Shown: positions 10,775-22,332 of the stretch, piece by piece
Layout: each line of letters opens with the position of its first letter
Numbering within the stretch: position 1 is the first letter of the stretch
From: Paralvinella palmiformis
Taxonomy: Eukaryota > Annelida > Polychaeta > Terebellida > Alvinellidae
Assembly: GCA_025642065.1 (NCBI GenBank)
Contig: JAODUP010001440.1
Location: 1-64,000, forward strand
Length of the DNA stretch: 64,000 nt
Direction: 5' to 3'
The notes under the pieces: generated by a model
Databases searched by the model: none
The model's input: the letters and a program-made list of their open reading frames with translations, nothing else
What the model was told of the DNA's origin: nothing
Program-made: the position numbers and the translations under genes

Positions 10775-12130
10775 ACTCTTTTGAGAGTAATGAAGTTTCA
10801 ACCGGTGCAGTGGGTTGAGATAAATCATATGCATTTTTCCGGTAACAGCTTCCATCCATAATCCTATTTGTCTCAAAATACATGATGTCATGTCCCCTAA
10901 GACAGAAAGAACGATACAAAGAAACAAATGAACTAACAAACAAGCAAATAAATAGGAAAAGTGAACTAGCAGAACATAAGAAAGTCAAACTAATAAACAC
11001 ACACACAATCCAATGCCCCTCCACACACACACAACATACACGCACTCGCGCACACCCTCCCACACAAATATATATAATCAGGAGCAAATTTCCGGTAGCT
11101 TCACAAATTAAGGAATTATTTCTATAAAGTTGAAGCTAGTATTCAGGTGGGAAAGTATTTCATCAACTTAAGACAAAATTTCATGTCAACTCAACTGTGA
11201 AGAATTAAAATGATATACGAAAACCTCATCAAAATAACGCCAGGATATATGTGACAGCAAAAGACAATTGCCTTATGTCCTTCCTTGATATCAACAAGAT
11301 GTGATTATATGTTGATGAGGTAGGTTTAGTAGTAATATGCTACAGTAGGTGATTAGTAAAAGAGATCCAAAAATTCTTCTTGTCGTCACGTCTTGCGCAG
11401 ATCGATAATAAAACACATTGAAAAATAGCATTTAAGTACTTATTACTTTATTGAAATAAAAACACATTCCTTTAACATGATTAATAGTATATTTTGTGTT
11501 TCACGTGAACTACGCATAAAATATGGTTAAAGATCCTATTTCGATCCTTGAGAAAGACATCAGTCCTTCCTGGTCTAGACACTTTATCATATCGTATTAT
11601 TCTGATGTGGTTACCGAGGGAGATGTTAAACTTATTAAACTGGAATCTGTTTTGATAGTTAATATACGATTTCAATTAACGAATGGTGAGGAGTTTGCGA
11701 ATGGCTATCCAGCAACACCTGGGACACAATTGCATCTTTTTTTTGTTTCACATTTCCCATTTTGTTTTTGAACTTCTTTAGTCACTGATTCATTAGTTTA
11801 ATCAGAACAGATAAAGAAGAATTAAGAAGGTAAATGTATCAAAACAGTTGATTTATTTTAAAACATTCACTCTCGTATTTATATGATACGAGCTTTCTAC
11901 CTTTACCTATGCATGCTAAAGGCTGATTGTGGTTTATTATAAAATCAGTAAGTTCCTGTCATTAGGTATATCCTTAAGTTTAGATAGCAGGCTTCTTGAA
12001 TAGCCTTATTCATAACAACTATGCTGCAATTAAATACCCCAAGAAATATTAATTGCGAGAAGTGCTCACAAATATTTCAGTTGACCATTACTTTCAGATA
12101 GATTATAATTTAATTACGAAATCGATCTCC
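10775..12130 (+). repeat. Dispersed module A, copy 2
   Basis: It resumes the module interrupted at 4646. GAGAGTAATGAAGTTTCAAC at 10783 matches 1838-1857, TCTCAAAATACATGATGTCATG at 10871 matches 1924, and the sequence follows copy 1 through to the AATTGCGAGAAGTG block near 12050. The open frames here (10737-11087 -, 11523-11771 +) are not conserved in the other copies. Confidence 0.75.
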
Positions 12131-13782
12131 GATAGAGTATGGTAAGTATTTGCTATAATCTCTGGGACACATAAAGGCACGCACAGGTAATACGTCACAA
12201 ACATCAATCATACATCAGACTTCACTCATCTATAAGCACCGTTATTTAAAGGTTTCAGTAATATCCATCGTTTAATTTGATTTTAATCTTTATATCTACC
12301 CTTAGGTTAAAATGTATCTTTACGTCGAAGGTCGAGATTCTTATACAAATAGCCCCACGATAATTATAATCAACGCTCATACGATAGAATGTTAAATAAC
12401 CTTTTAATGCTCAAAACAATGTAAAATATTTCCATTTGGAAAGCTCGGTGTCATTTTCATGAACATTTTATGACACGAATAGCAATAAAGTTAACACTTT
12501 CCACATTTTATGTGCATTTTATCTTTTTAGGTGGAGTTTAGTGGTGCATTATTGTAATGGCTTAGTGAGCGTAGTTGCTACAAATATACATAAAGTTCAG
12601 TGACCATGCTAGACCGGGTGATGGCTAATTATCTCAATACATTACAATGATTGATGTTACCAATGATAGTACTATTGTAAAACACAGTGTTTGTCGGAAA
12701 CGAAAATGGAATAAATGCACCCACGAGTACTATTCATTTCGTCGTTCGGAAGACCGACTAGCGAACAATGCGATGCAGATGTTTAACTCACAATGTCTAT
12801 TCTTGTGTCAGAATACAACGATCCTGTGTTCAGTGGAACGAGTGCTGCATTAGCATAGTACCCATCATGGCCCAGATAATTACTAAGATGTTGGAAAAGG
12901 GATTAAGCACCAACTAGGAGTTGTTTCACCGAAAACAATATTGCCGTGGAATAGAATTGTTTATAAATTATTGTTGCTACCATAATTATTTTTACATACC
13001 ATATGCTGGCTAGCAAAGCTTTTACATCGTCTGCAATGCAATTCGTAACATTAGATGTGTCCCTTAAACTGTATTAATTGAAAGCGAGGAACTAATTGTA
13101 TTGTAGAATCATATTAGAGGATATGTTGCCTACAGAAGGTGACGACATCTATTCACATATAACTTTATCTATTATGCCATATGTCAACTAATGATTTCAA
13201 ATTTTATATTTAATTATAAACAGTATTCGGAAAACAAAAAATAAACATTCCTCAACTTAAATTTTTTTGTTATTTCAAGATGAGCTTATTGTCTAAAAAA
13301 GGTAAGTACTGTATGGAGGTAGTGTACAGGGAGAAGCATTAGTATATTTTTTGGTTAACTCGTTTAAAGTGTATTAGTGTTGTATCAATATTGTAATAAT
13401 AATGATATAATATGGTGCAAAATGTTGTTTTGACGGCAGTTTGCATGAAATGTCAAATTTGTTTGTTCAAAGGCATCCTTGTGTATACCATAGGCACACT
13501 TTATCCTCGACAATTGCACGACATTTGTCAAGATAAGATAATGAATCACTTACATACAATTATATGTCAGAGAAAAAAATTGTTTAAAGTGGTAGAAATG
13601 CAATTTGAAATAACCTAAATAAGATGCACGGAAGTGTTGGAATTTTACCGATATTAGAACATATTTTGAGTAAAGAGCGATCAGGGAATTTTCCCCATGT
13701 ATTCTTAAACAAATATTCAGTTTCCGTAAATGTTTATATTAAAGGCAAAAATAGAATGAATTGCGTATAAACTTCAGCGGTG

Positions 13783-13785
<3 letters not shown>
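12130..13785 (+). repeat. Dispersed module B, copy 1
   Basis: Landmarks are AACGCTCATACGATAGAATG (near 12375), CACTTTCCACATTTTATG (near 12498), a core ACAATGATTGATGTTACCAA (about 12645), and CCAACTAGGAGTTGTTTCAC (12911) followed by an ATATTGCCGTGGAATAG block. Reverse copies lie at 15650-17540, 34870-36335 and 51175-52950, and a direct partial copy at 28340-29275. A stretch of about 50 codons from 12647 (MIDVTNDSTIVKHSVCRKRK) stays mostly open in four copies. It has no recognised homology. Confidence 0.75.
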
Positions 13786-13822
<37 letters not shown>

Positions 13823-13858
13823 ATTTCTGTCTATTTATCTATTTCTATCTATCTATCC

Positions 13859-13896
<38 letters not shown>

Positions 13897-13897
13897 A

Positions 13898-13932
<35 letters not shown>

Positions 13933-13994
13933 ATATCAATCAATCAATCAATCAATCTATCTATATATCTATCCATGATATATATATATATATA

Positions 13995-14026
<32 letters not shown>

Positions 14027-14027
14027 A
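13786..14027. repeat. Compound microsatellite (TA)n (TCTA)n (ATCA)n (TA)n
   Basis: About 240 bp of TA, TCTA and CAAT/ATCA repeats follow module B. A (TCTA)n array occupies the same position at 29276-29440. Confidence 0.95.
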
Positions 14028-14230
14028 GCCCTTCTATGGTCTCAAGGGTAGAGTGCGGCACCATTTTTCCATGGCTTTAGTCAAGCTATGAGGGAGATCA
14101 AGGTTCGAATCCGGCCGTGACACTCTAGTGAGAAGAGTTGTTTCCTGCACCGAATATGACATATATTGTAAATTCGAAATTTATTTAGTATTAGTCTCTC
14201 GTGGGAAAGCTATAAATTACAGACCATATG
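14028..14230 (+). mobile_element. tRNA-derived SINE-like element, family 2
   Basis: The head has an A-box-like TGGTCTCAAGGGTAGAGTG (from about 14037) and a B-box GGTTCGAATCC (14103-14113). The body is AGAAGAGTTGTTTCC..TATTGTAAATTCGAAATTTATT. The same arrangement occurs on the minus strand at 49075-49295 and 54950-55160, which share head and body. All copies sit next to the C/K modules, so the insertion may predate module duplication. No target duplication was found. Confidence 0.6.
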
Positions 14231-14263
14231 CGTCTACCTCATTTAAGTGCTGCCATTTTGGTC

Positions 14264-14264
<1 letters not shown>

Positions 14265-14351
<87 letters not shown>

Positions 14352-14370
14352 TATATATATATAATATTAT
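14265..14370. repeat. (TA)n (AC)n microsatellite
   Basis: A TA run of about 75 bp, then a short (AC)n, then TA again. Confidence 0.95.
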
Positions 14371-15076
14371 ATTTCGGCCAAACCAGTGTATTCTATTTGT
14401 CCTTTGTATAATTAATAATAATAATGTATACTTAAGTAAGCATCACTATTCACAGAATGTATTTGGTATTTTGGATCATTAAAGAAGTTCTCGAAATATT
14501 AGAATGACTGATATTACTGATGATAGCTAATATTGGAAGAAAATGGGTTTTGTGACAACCCAACACCCAATAATTGGTCCCCGGTTCATTGTAAATCCCC
14601 TCAAATGTTCTGTCGATGTCTCCGTAAGTAAAACAAATGTGTTTCTTGGTCAAAGCTTCCTTGTAGCAGGTGTGGTAACAAAATGATCAATAACTGGTAG
14701 GTATTACTCGCCACAGGTTGGACGCTATCAATTTAATTCTGGATTGGTGTTTACGTACTCCATACACTATAGCTGGGTTGTAGCGATATTGGATATCATT
14801 ACATTTTGAAGTTCAATGACTATATTAAATATAGTTTGGTGTGTTAACTTTGTTGTAAGATGTATTTATCTAAAGGTAAATAAGTGTGAGATCTAGAAAC
14901 CATAACATTGACTACTTTAATTTCAAAAACTGGAATTGCATCTAGTCCAAGATTCCCTTTACTTAAATTTCGTTAAAATATATGTGTTCTATTAGATGGT
15001 GCATTAATGAGTACAATAATATTAATCACATACTAATAACGGACAATTTGTCATCGGTGTTAGACTTATCATTTTA

Positions 15077-15163
<87 letters not shown>

Positions 15164-15650
15164 TTTCAGGAATATATGCTTCCATTGATTCATTTATATA
15201 TGTCCACTCACTGACCCACCAACCGACCGACCGACCAACTGACCGATCGGCTGACCTACTGACTCACAAAGTTACTGAATAACTCACTCATTCACTGACA
15301 CACGGATTACATGTTCACTGGTTCATATATACATTTCCACTGACTGGCCGACTGAATGACTGACTGACCGAGCGCCCGACTCACCGATCGACAGACATAC
15401 CAGACCTTCTGACTGACCGACCAACTGACTCACTAAATCACTCAAACACATACCTACTCACGCAGTCACTCATTCACTCACTTGCTCACTCGCTCACTGA
15501 ATGCATGTATGTTCATTTTGGAATAATATATTAAGCTACCTTGTTTCTAGGTTCCGTGCATATTCTATTTGCATCGATGTATTATAGTTATGTAAACCTA
15601 GCACAGGAACTAGATTAATGTAGCTTTATTAATGGAAATGTTCTCTGTGA
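14370..15650 (-). repeat. Dispersed module C, copy 1 (reverse)
   Basis: Seen here: CAACCCAACACCCAATAATT, CTTCCTTGTAGCAGGTGTGG, TGGTGTTTACGTACTCC, a (TA)n run (15079-15159), then a degenerate GACC/GACT short-repeat block (15200-15500). The reverse complement, in the same order, is present at 33440-34460, 47590-48530 and 53560-54790. A partial copy in the same orientation lies at 29770-30500. The minus-strand frame at 14450-14653 is fragmentary in the other copies. Confidence 0.7.
15200..15500. repeat. Degenerate 4-bp repeat (GACC/GACT/CTCA)
   Basis: A low-complexity run of CTGACCGA, CACTCACT and similar words. Reverse-complement counterparts (GTGAGTTA, GAGTGAGT, CAGTCAGT) lie at 33470-33680, 47895-47925 and 53800-53945 at the same place in module C. 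Confidence 0.8.
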
Positions 15651-17540
15651 CATAAAAGTTTGTGTTAGTAATTCAAAATCTTATCACGACTTATATTGTG
15701 CAATGGTCGATAAAAGGTGGTGCTTATCCTTTAAGGTTGGGTATTGTAGTATTAAACGTTATTGCATCACTTATTTCATCTGATAACCATTTGATATTTA
15801 TTACCTTATTTGGCATATGGTGTGCACAAAGGTACCTTTGTACAAACAAATTTCACATTTCATATAATTTGCAAAATATAATATCATTATTATTACAATA
15901 TTGATCCAAAACTAATACACATTGAACTAGTTAATCTCAAAATAGACCAATGATTATCCCTGTGCACCACCTACCTTTTTAAAACGATAAGCGCATGTTG
16001 AAATAACATGTGATTATTTTAGTTTTCAAATTATTGCTTATAATTAAATATTAAACTCACTAGTTGATACATGCCATAATAGGTAAATTTATACGTGAAT
16101 AGCTGATACCCCCTTTTGTAGGCAACATATCAATTAAAGTGGTTCTACAATACTACTAGTTCCTGGTTTTCAATTCATACGGTTTAAGGGACACACTTAA
16201 AGTTACGAATTGCATTGCAGACGATGTAAAATTGTTGCTAGCCAGAATATGGTATGTAAACATAATTATAGTAATCAACAATAATGTATTAGCAATTCTA
16301 TTCCACGGCAATATTGTTTTCGGTGAAACAACTCCTAGTTCAACTGAATTAAGTTAAGTAATAACAAGACACAATAATAGACACTGTGAGTGAACCATCT
16401 ACATCGTATTGTTCCCTAGTCGGTCTCCCAAATGAAGAAATGAATGGTACTCATGGGAACAATTATTTCCTTTTCGTTTCCGACATACACTGTGTTTTAC
16501 AATAATACTATCATTGGTAACATCAATCATTGTAATGTATTGAGGTAATTAGCCATCACCCAGCCTAAAGTAGTCACTGAACTGTATGCATATTTCTGGT
16601 AACCATGTTCATTTAGCTATTACAATAATGCACCACTAAACAGCTAGAAAGATAAAATGCACGTAAAATGTGGAAAGTATTAACTTTATTGATTCTTGTG
16701 CTATAATATGTTCATGAAAATGACATCGAACTTCCCAAATGGAAATATGTTACCTTATTTTGAACATTACAACATTATGTAATATTCTATCGGGGTTGGT
16801 TTTGTTGTTCGGGGAGAATCCCCAGGCTGTGGCTTAATCAGCACAGCCTCTATGTTCGAGTGGTTGAGAAATTCCCTCCCCCACCACTCACAGGGGAGCA
16901 GTACGGAAAGATGGAGCCGAAATACTATGAGGGTGGTCACTGCCAGAGTGTTTTACGCCCTCAGGGGTTTTTTAACGTCCCACTTTATTTTAAATAATTC
17001 AGTGGAGACGGCAGCGCCATTTAACGTGGTCAGCCACCCACGATGTAGTGAGCCGAGAAATTAATCCCTGGAAAGGTTTCGACCTCTTACGGGGTTCGAA
17101 CCTGCGACCGTTGGCACCAAGTGCCGGGTGCTTAACCGCTAGGCCACCGGAGCTCACTTTATATTCTATCGTATGAGTGCTGATTATATTTATAAGGAGA
17201 CAATTCATTTAAGATGTTTGGCCTTGACTTAAAGGTACATTTTCACCTGAGATTATATACAAAGGTTAATATCAAATTAAACAACGCATATTATTGAACA
17301 TTTTAAATAGCACTGCATATAGATTCGTGAAGTCTGATTTATGATAGATTTATGTGAAATATTACCTGTGAGTGCCTTTTATGTGTCTAAGGGGCGTTTC
17401 ATTTGATAATTGTATGTGTCTAAAGAGTCGATGTTCGGGCATTAATCCGTATATTACAGCACGGACCTACCATACTCTATCGTACATCGAACTCGTTATT
17501 AAATTATAATCTATCTGAAAGAAATGGTCAACTGAAGTAT
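15650..17540 (-). repeat. Dispersed module B, reverse copy, with SINE insertion
   Basis: The reverse complement of 12130-13785 is recognisable at GTGAAACAACTCCTAGTT (16324), GGTAACATCAATCATTG (about 16517) and TTCTATCGTATGAGTGCTG (17165). It matches 51175-52950 in the same orientation. It is split by the SINE at 16793-17160. The frame at 15662-15904 is not conserved in 51400-51600. Confidence 0.75.
16793..17160 (-). mobile_element. tRNA-derived SINE, family 1, with 11-bp target duplication
   Basis: On the minus strand the element starts GTGAGCTCCGG and contains an A box TGGCCTAGCGGTTAAG (17146-17131) and a B box GGTTCGAACCCC (17102-17091). A roughly 290-bp body ends CCCGAACAACAAAACC. The direct repeat ATATTCTATCG flanks it at 16782-16792 and 17161-17171. 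Removing the element restores module B as seen near 52585. It is polymerase-III type and non-coding; the 16852-17064 and 16999-17208 frames are spurious. It is longer than the copy at 25144-25473. Confidence 0.92.
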
Positions 17541-17860
17541 TTGGGAGCACTTCTCGGAAGTAGTATTTCTTGGGATATTCAATTGCAGCATAGTTGTTAT
17601 GAATTAGGCTATTCAAGAAGCATGACATGTAAACTTAAGGATATACCTAATGATTGTAACGTACTAATTTCATAATAAAATACAGACAGCCTTTAGCATG
17701 CATAGACAAAGGTGGACAGCTCACATGATATAAAGCCTGGAGTAAATGTCTTAAAATAATTCAGCTGTTTAAATATATTTCCCCTCTTATTTCTTCTATG
17801 TCGGTTTGCAATAAACGTATGAATCAGTAACTAAAGAAGTTCAAAAACTTAATGAAAATG

Positions 17861-17862
<2 letters not shown>
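17540..17862 (-). repeat. Module A, reverse partial copy
   Basis: The reverse complement of the 3' third of module A: CTTGGGATATTCAATTGCAGC near 17570 and CCTTTAGCATGCATAGACAA near 17690. It ends at a (TA)n tract at the point where copies 28000 and 53290 also change. Confidence 0.7.

Positions 17863-17936
<74 letters not shown>
17863..17936. repeat. (AT)n microsatellite
   Basis: A pure AT run between modules A and D. Confidence 0.97.
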
Positions 17937-17937
<1 letters not shown>

Positions 17938-18440
17938 GAAGTTATGGTGTGTTTAAACTGGTGCGTGGCAGTAACTCTTATTTAGTTAAGTACATTTACC
18001 TTTAGCAATTCCTCATTAGTGCCTATATAATTACCGACAAGTAATATAAATAACCAGTATCAAGCATCGATCCTCTAGAGCAAGTCTGTTAAGGTACTTC
18101 AAACACTCTAAGCATCTGCGGTAAACAGACTATTTAACGAGAAATGAGCCCAATGAGATCGCTGGTCATTTGTCACCAGCACAAGAGGCAATCGTGTCAA
18201 CTTTTATATATCCTTTCAACCAAAATGCTAGCAGTTACTCCCTCGAGTATTGTATGTTATGGTTGTACAGAGGACAAAGGAATAAAACTCCTTGTACGGC
18301 TAATCATATGAAATATTCTATGCTCTGCTACGCTAGCTAAAACAAGCCCCTTTAACTTCCGAAATCGCCACGGATACATTAAGTTTAATGACTCCCATGA
18401 TGGCCTTGGCACGCTGTTATAAAATGCCAACGGCCACGTT
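17936..18440 (+). repeat. Dispersed module D, copy 1
   Basis: The segment ATGTTATGGTGTGTTTAAAC..GGCGTGGCAGTAAC matches 47345-47570 directly. The right half (TCCCTCGAGTATTGTA, GCTCTGCTACGCTAGCTAA, ACTCCCATGATGGCC) matches the reverse complement of 31215-31440 closely. The last 250 bp is G+C richer. No coding capacity is recognised. Confidence 0.7.
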
Positions 18441-18980
18441 TCAGCGGTACTAGACTAGACTATTTTGCCAACAGAATGTGACGTCTCATTGTAAATTGAT
18501 CTCGATAATCCGACAACACGAAAATGTTGCCAAATATTTCCACTGGCTCAGTCATGCAAGACACGCCAACATGTTGTCAGTAATGGTTCATTAACCTGTA
18601 CATCCGCGATAATTGTTATATCGTAACCAATTATAATCACCATTGACCATACACACCTATACACGATGCTTCAATTGCCGGTGGCTATCTAATAGCTAAT
18701 CATGATCATTCATGGTTAATTAAAAGCACAAATGCGTCATTTTCCAATGAACAGATCATGAGTTAATATGATGGACAAAGTGACACGATTATTTCTTCAT
18801 AGTATCTGTAATTAACAAACATGAAAATGATCAATGGTTTCAATGTCATTCCGTATCTTGCCTATAGTTATTGAATATTAAGTTTAAATACGGAGGTATA
18901 TCTTTATAATTTAAAAATGTGTGACAGAAACTATCGGTATGTCACGGACTCGATATTCCGACATTCTCGTTTAGCGAGTT

Positions 18981-18985
<5 letters not shown>
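18440..18985. other. Unassigned AT-rich sequence
   Basis: No module match, frame or repeat was recognised in this stretch. Confidence 0.4.

Positions 18986-19059
<74 letters not shown>
18986..19059. repeat. (TA)n microsatellite
   Basis: A pure TA run at the left edge of module E. Confidence 0.97.
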
Positions 19060-19062
<3 letters not shown>

Positions 19063-19069
19063 CAATTAT

Positions 19070-19670
19070 TCTGTATAATCAGGTAATATAAATAATTTGC
19101 ATATTTGGCTAGTAGACGAGGGCAATGTAATCAAGTCATCATTTATCTAAGTTGAAATAGGGAAGCTTAATTAGTTGGCTAGGAGAACAACTCGGTTGCC
19201 GGGAAAGAATCCAAGAGGATAAATTACCTAAGCTGTTATTTCAGTAACATGACACCAGGTGAGATGGTAATGTGTACTCCAAACAGATAATCAGTAAATA
19301 TTTTATATTAGCTAGATATGTTTCTCGTCTGGACTTCCCTCCATATTGTATTTTCAGCACTCAGCTGAAATATATCAAAAATTAGCTTGGTGACTAGCAT
19401 GTTAAAAGCTGGATGCACACTTAATGTGTGAATGTGTTTTGTCCCTTAACATAAATAAAAGTGTTGATGTTTTGATTAGTTGTCGGTAGCTGACACTAGT
19501 ATGATTGATTAGAGGGTCATCTGCCTCAGTGATATCTCAAGCTGGATGACATGCAATAGACTTGACTAAATAGAGACAAATCAGATACCATTAGTATATG
19601 TACATCAAGACAACGCAGCAAACATATTCATTTCTTCCCTACTGCCGGTCTTTAATAAGATCATCATAAT
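19070..19670 (+). repeat. Dispersed module E, copy 1
   Basis: Landmarks GGGAAGCTTAATTAGTTGGC, GAGAACAACTCGGTTGCC and TTTCTCGTCTGGACTTCCCT recur directly at 32280-32520 and in reverse at 46245-46440. It runs without a break into the L2-type LINE end in all three places. Confidence 0.8.
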
Positions 19671-20421
19671 ATCTTACTCTGTGGGTAATCTTGGTGTTAC
19701 ATCTGGTAGAGATGTTTATTTTAGAAAATATATTTCTCTGGTATGTCATTGCTGCTTCTACCATATTCGCAACCTCCGCTGTATTCGGCGCTGTATTTCC
19801 CTTTCTTTCGGCAATTCCATTGCTACAGGACTTTTTACCAGTAAGCTTCATTTTACTGCATCGATTTATAACATCATATCTATGGATATCATAAAACCTC
19901 AGTGTATTGATAACTGCTCAGCTATAGTTGTCAGACGATCTCTCCTGTTTTCACAATATGTGCCACTCCTCACATTTCTTTATTGGTTACCTGTTCAATC
20001 TCGCATCATTTTCAAACTCTACCATTTCCTATCAAATACGTTCTTCAAGAGAACCTTCTTATCTATTTTCAATGCTTTATAATACTTTTTATGACACCCA
20101 ATCCTCGAATTCTCAGTTTATATGCGTTTCACTTGTTATCTGTTCCCAGTGATAAAACTCATACTGGCACTTGTGCATCTTCAGATGCTGTGTGTACCCT
20201 TTGGAATTTACTTCCTAAATAGCACAATCTCTTTACATCATCATCGGAAACCCATCCTTTCAGATTTGCCTATGCGTCCTATGTTTTCAGTGCATTCGAT
20301 CATTTGTTCACTAATTTTGCATAGTACCTTGACTAGGATATTGCTTAACACCTGTACTAGGTGTGCTTTAGAAATGGATTATCTTCCAAGATATTGGCGG
20401 TATTGAATTTAATTATTATTA

Positions 20422-20471
<50 letters not shown>
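19671..20471 (+). pseudogene. L2/CR1-type LINE, 3' end of reverse transcriptase, broken frames
   Basis: This is the C-terminal part of an L2/CR1-like RT spread over at least three frames. It shows NLGVTSGRDVYF, a CCFYHIRNLRCIRRCISLSF segment (19680-19820), then YVPLLTFLYWLPVQSRIIFK (about 19955-20020), then THTGTCASSDAVCTLWN (about 20158-20210). These are the motifs after the polymerase core. The polymerase itself is absent, so it is 5'-truncated. A (TTA)n tail at 20413-20471 follows the coding end, as is usual for the family. The 32830-33075 and 45245-45900 copies lie at the same place relative to module E. Confidence 0.85.
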
Positions 20472-20478
<7 letters not shown>

Positions 20479-21401
20479 ATTATCGGCATCAGGACGACAA
20501 GATATATTTTGTGTTGATTCAAGTTATTAAGCGATAATTCGTGTCGTAACAATATAAACAGAAGTAGCAAATAAACAAGGAATATTATATCGTTTGCAGT
20601 TTTGAAATAATTTTACGACTAGGAGGGAATACCCTTTGGGGAGATCATTATTCATCTATGACATTGTTAAGGAAATAGCAAAGTCAGACCATACATAAAG
20701 GTGATAAATGTTACCCGTTGTCAACGTTTACTGAATAGGTTGTCTTCTATAATGATTATTTACGATGCACCTGGCAACAATAACAAATACCTGAATTATG
20801 GCCAAGGCGTTAATGTACAATAAGTGGGAAATTACTGCATTTTTGTTGATAATATTGCTTCAAAGTGTATGAACCGAAGCTACTTTCGTCGATGTAATGT
20901 AATACATTAGTTTAATCCAAGCTTTAAAAGGCTATTTAATCTGTATAAAGTAATATAATTATGAATGATATTAAAAAGGTGAACTCTACAGAAGTCGCAT
21001 CGTCAGTAATATTACATCAGCATTTATTTTGATTTGAGTTGAATTCAACATTCAAAACCTTCCGATTCAACACTTCTTGTAACGGAAGATCATTAATCTG
21101 AATTCTAATGATGATTAATATGTTCAGTGATATATTCCAATTCTACTGCATCATTATGAAGTGACTTTAATCGCCATGTACTACTTTGTGTTAAGATAAT
21201 TTCAATTGTTTCAATATGGAGCCTTAAGCCTATCTGCGCTCAACAAGGTTAATTTACTAACTGGTCCATTGTTTGGCTTGGTTACATGATCAGTTTTATT
21301 CTTACATGTGATATATATTTATTTCCTTCACACGGAAACAGGATAATTACTCCTAACGTATGGTATCTATTAGAATCTTAACAAAGTGCTACCTTAACAT
21401 T

Positions 21402-21403
<2 letters not shown>

Positions 21404-21481
<78 letters not shown>

Positions 21482-21530
21482 CGTACTGTATGTATGTATG
21501 TGTGTGCGTGTGTGTGTGTGTGCGTGGGTG
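21404..21530. repeat. (TA)n and (TG)n microsatellites
   Basis: TA runs to 21480, with a short TTTT interruption near 21453, then GTATGTATG and TGTGTG to about 21525. Confidence 0.95.
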
Positions 21531-22233
21531 TATGTTCACAGATTGATTATGTTAATATAACCACATGATAGAGTTATGAAGCATAAGAAAACTGAATGGA
21601 GCATCTTTATTAATTCTCATTAAAATGTGGAATGGTGTCTTCTGTTTCTCTGATAAACAATTCATTTGTATCAGCTTCATCTAAAGATAGCCGTGTGATT
21701 GTATGGTAATTCGATAGTTGGTGAGGAGATGGTTGAGAGATGGCAAACATGTGAGAATAAGGGAATATCTACCTGATCATCATTAGTATTTACATTTGAG
21801 CCTCTAATTAACCATTCTTTAAATGCATTTAAGCTAATTGAAGAAATCGATGTGCGATTTGAATAATATGTCCAGCATTGGCAACACTGGTTAATGTGTA
21901 AATATATTTGGCGATTATGATAACCAACTAAGTTTATTTAGTATTACATAATGATAGATTATAAAGATTGGTATAGAAATCAAGCCCACTATAAGTTAAC
22001 AATATGAAAATAATGAAATACCAGCAAGGTATATCAAGCATTGATGTAACAATGAATTTTGTTTCTTCAGGTAAACCACACTTTTATAGGTTACAACGTA
22101 GAAAGAGACGGTTGTAAGACAAATACCCAGTACATGGATTCAGTAAATTAGACTGATAACACGTAAATGAAATAATTTATCGTGATGACTAATGTTCTGC
22201 ATAGCAGAATCATTCAAAGATTGATAAGTTTAC

Positions 22234-22238
22234 AATAT

Positions 22239-22329
<91 letters not shown>
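22234..22329. repeat. (TA)n microsatellite
   Basis: A TA run of about 95 bp inside module F. Confidence 0.97.

Positions 22330-22332
<3 letters not shown>

Noticed and set aside
15200..15500. Candidate satellite or telomere-like array
   Set aside because: The 4-bp words vary too much and the block is part of module C; no telomeric TTAGGG repeats are present.
15662..15904. 80-codon frame in reverse module B
   Set aside because: The equivalent region near 51400-51650 does not keep the frame, and there is no recognisable domain.
17085..17160. Possible genuine tRNA gene (A and B boxes present)
   Set aside because: No cloverleaf acceptor stem closes, the sequence continues into a repeated body, and target duplications flank it; it is a SINE head. 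The same reasoning applies at 25144, 26545-26600 and 14037-14113.
16852..17208. Frames on both strands over the SINE
   Set aside because: The SINE explains the sequence, with pol III boxes and target duplication; the frames end inside it and are not shared by the 25144-25473 copy.
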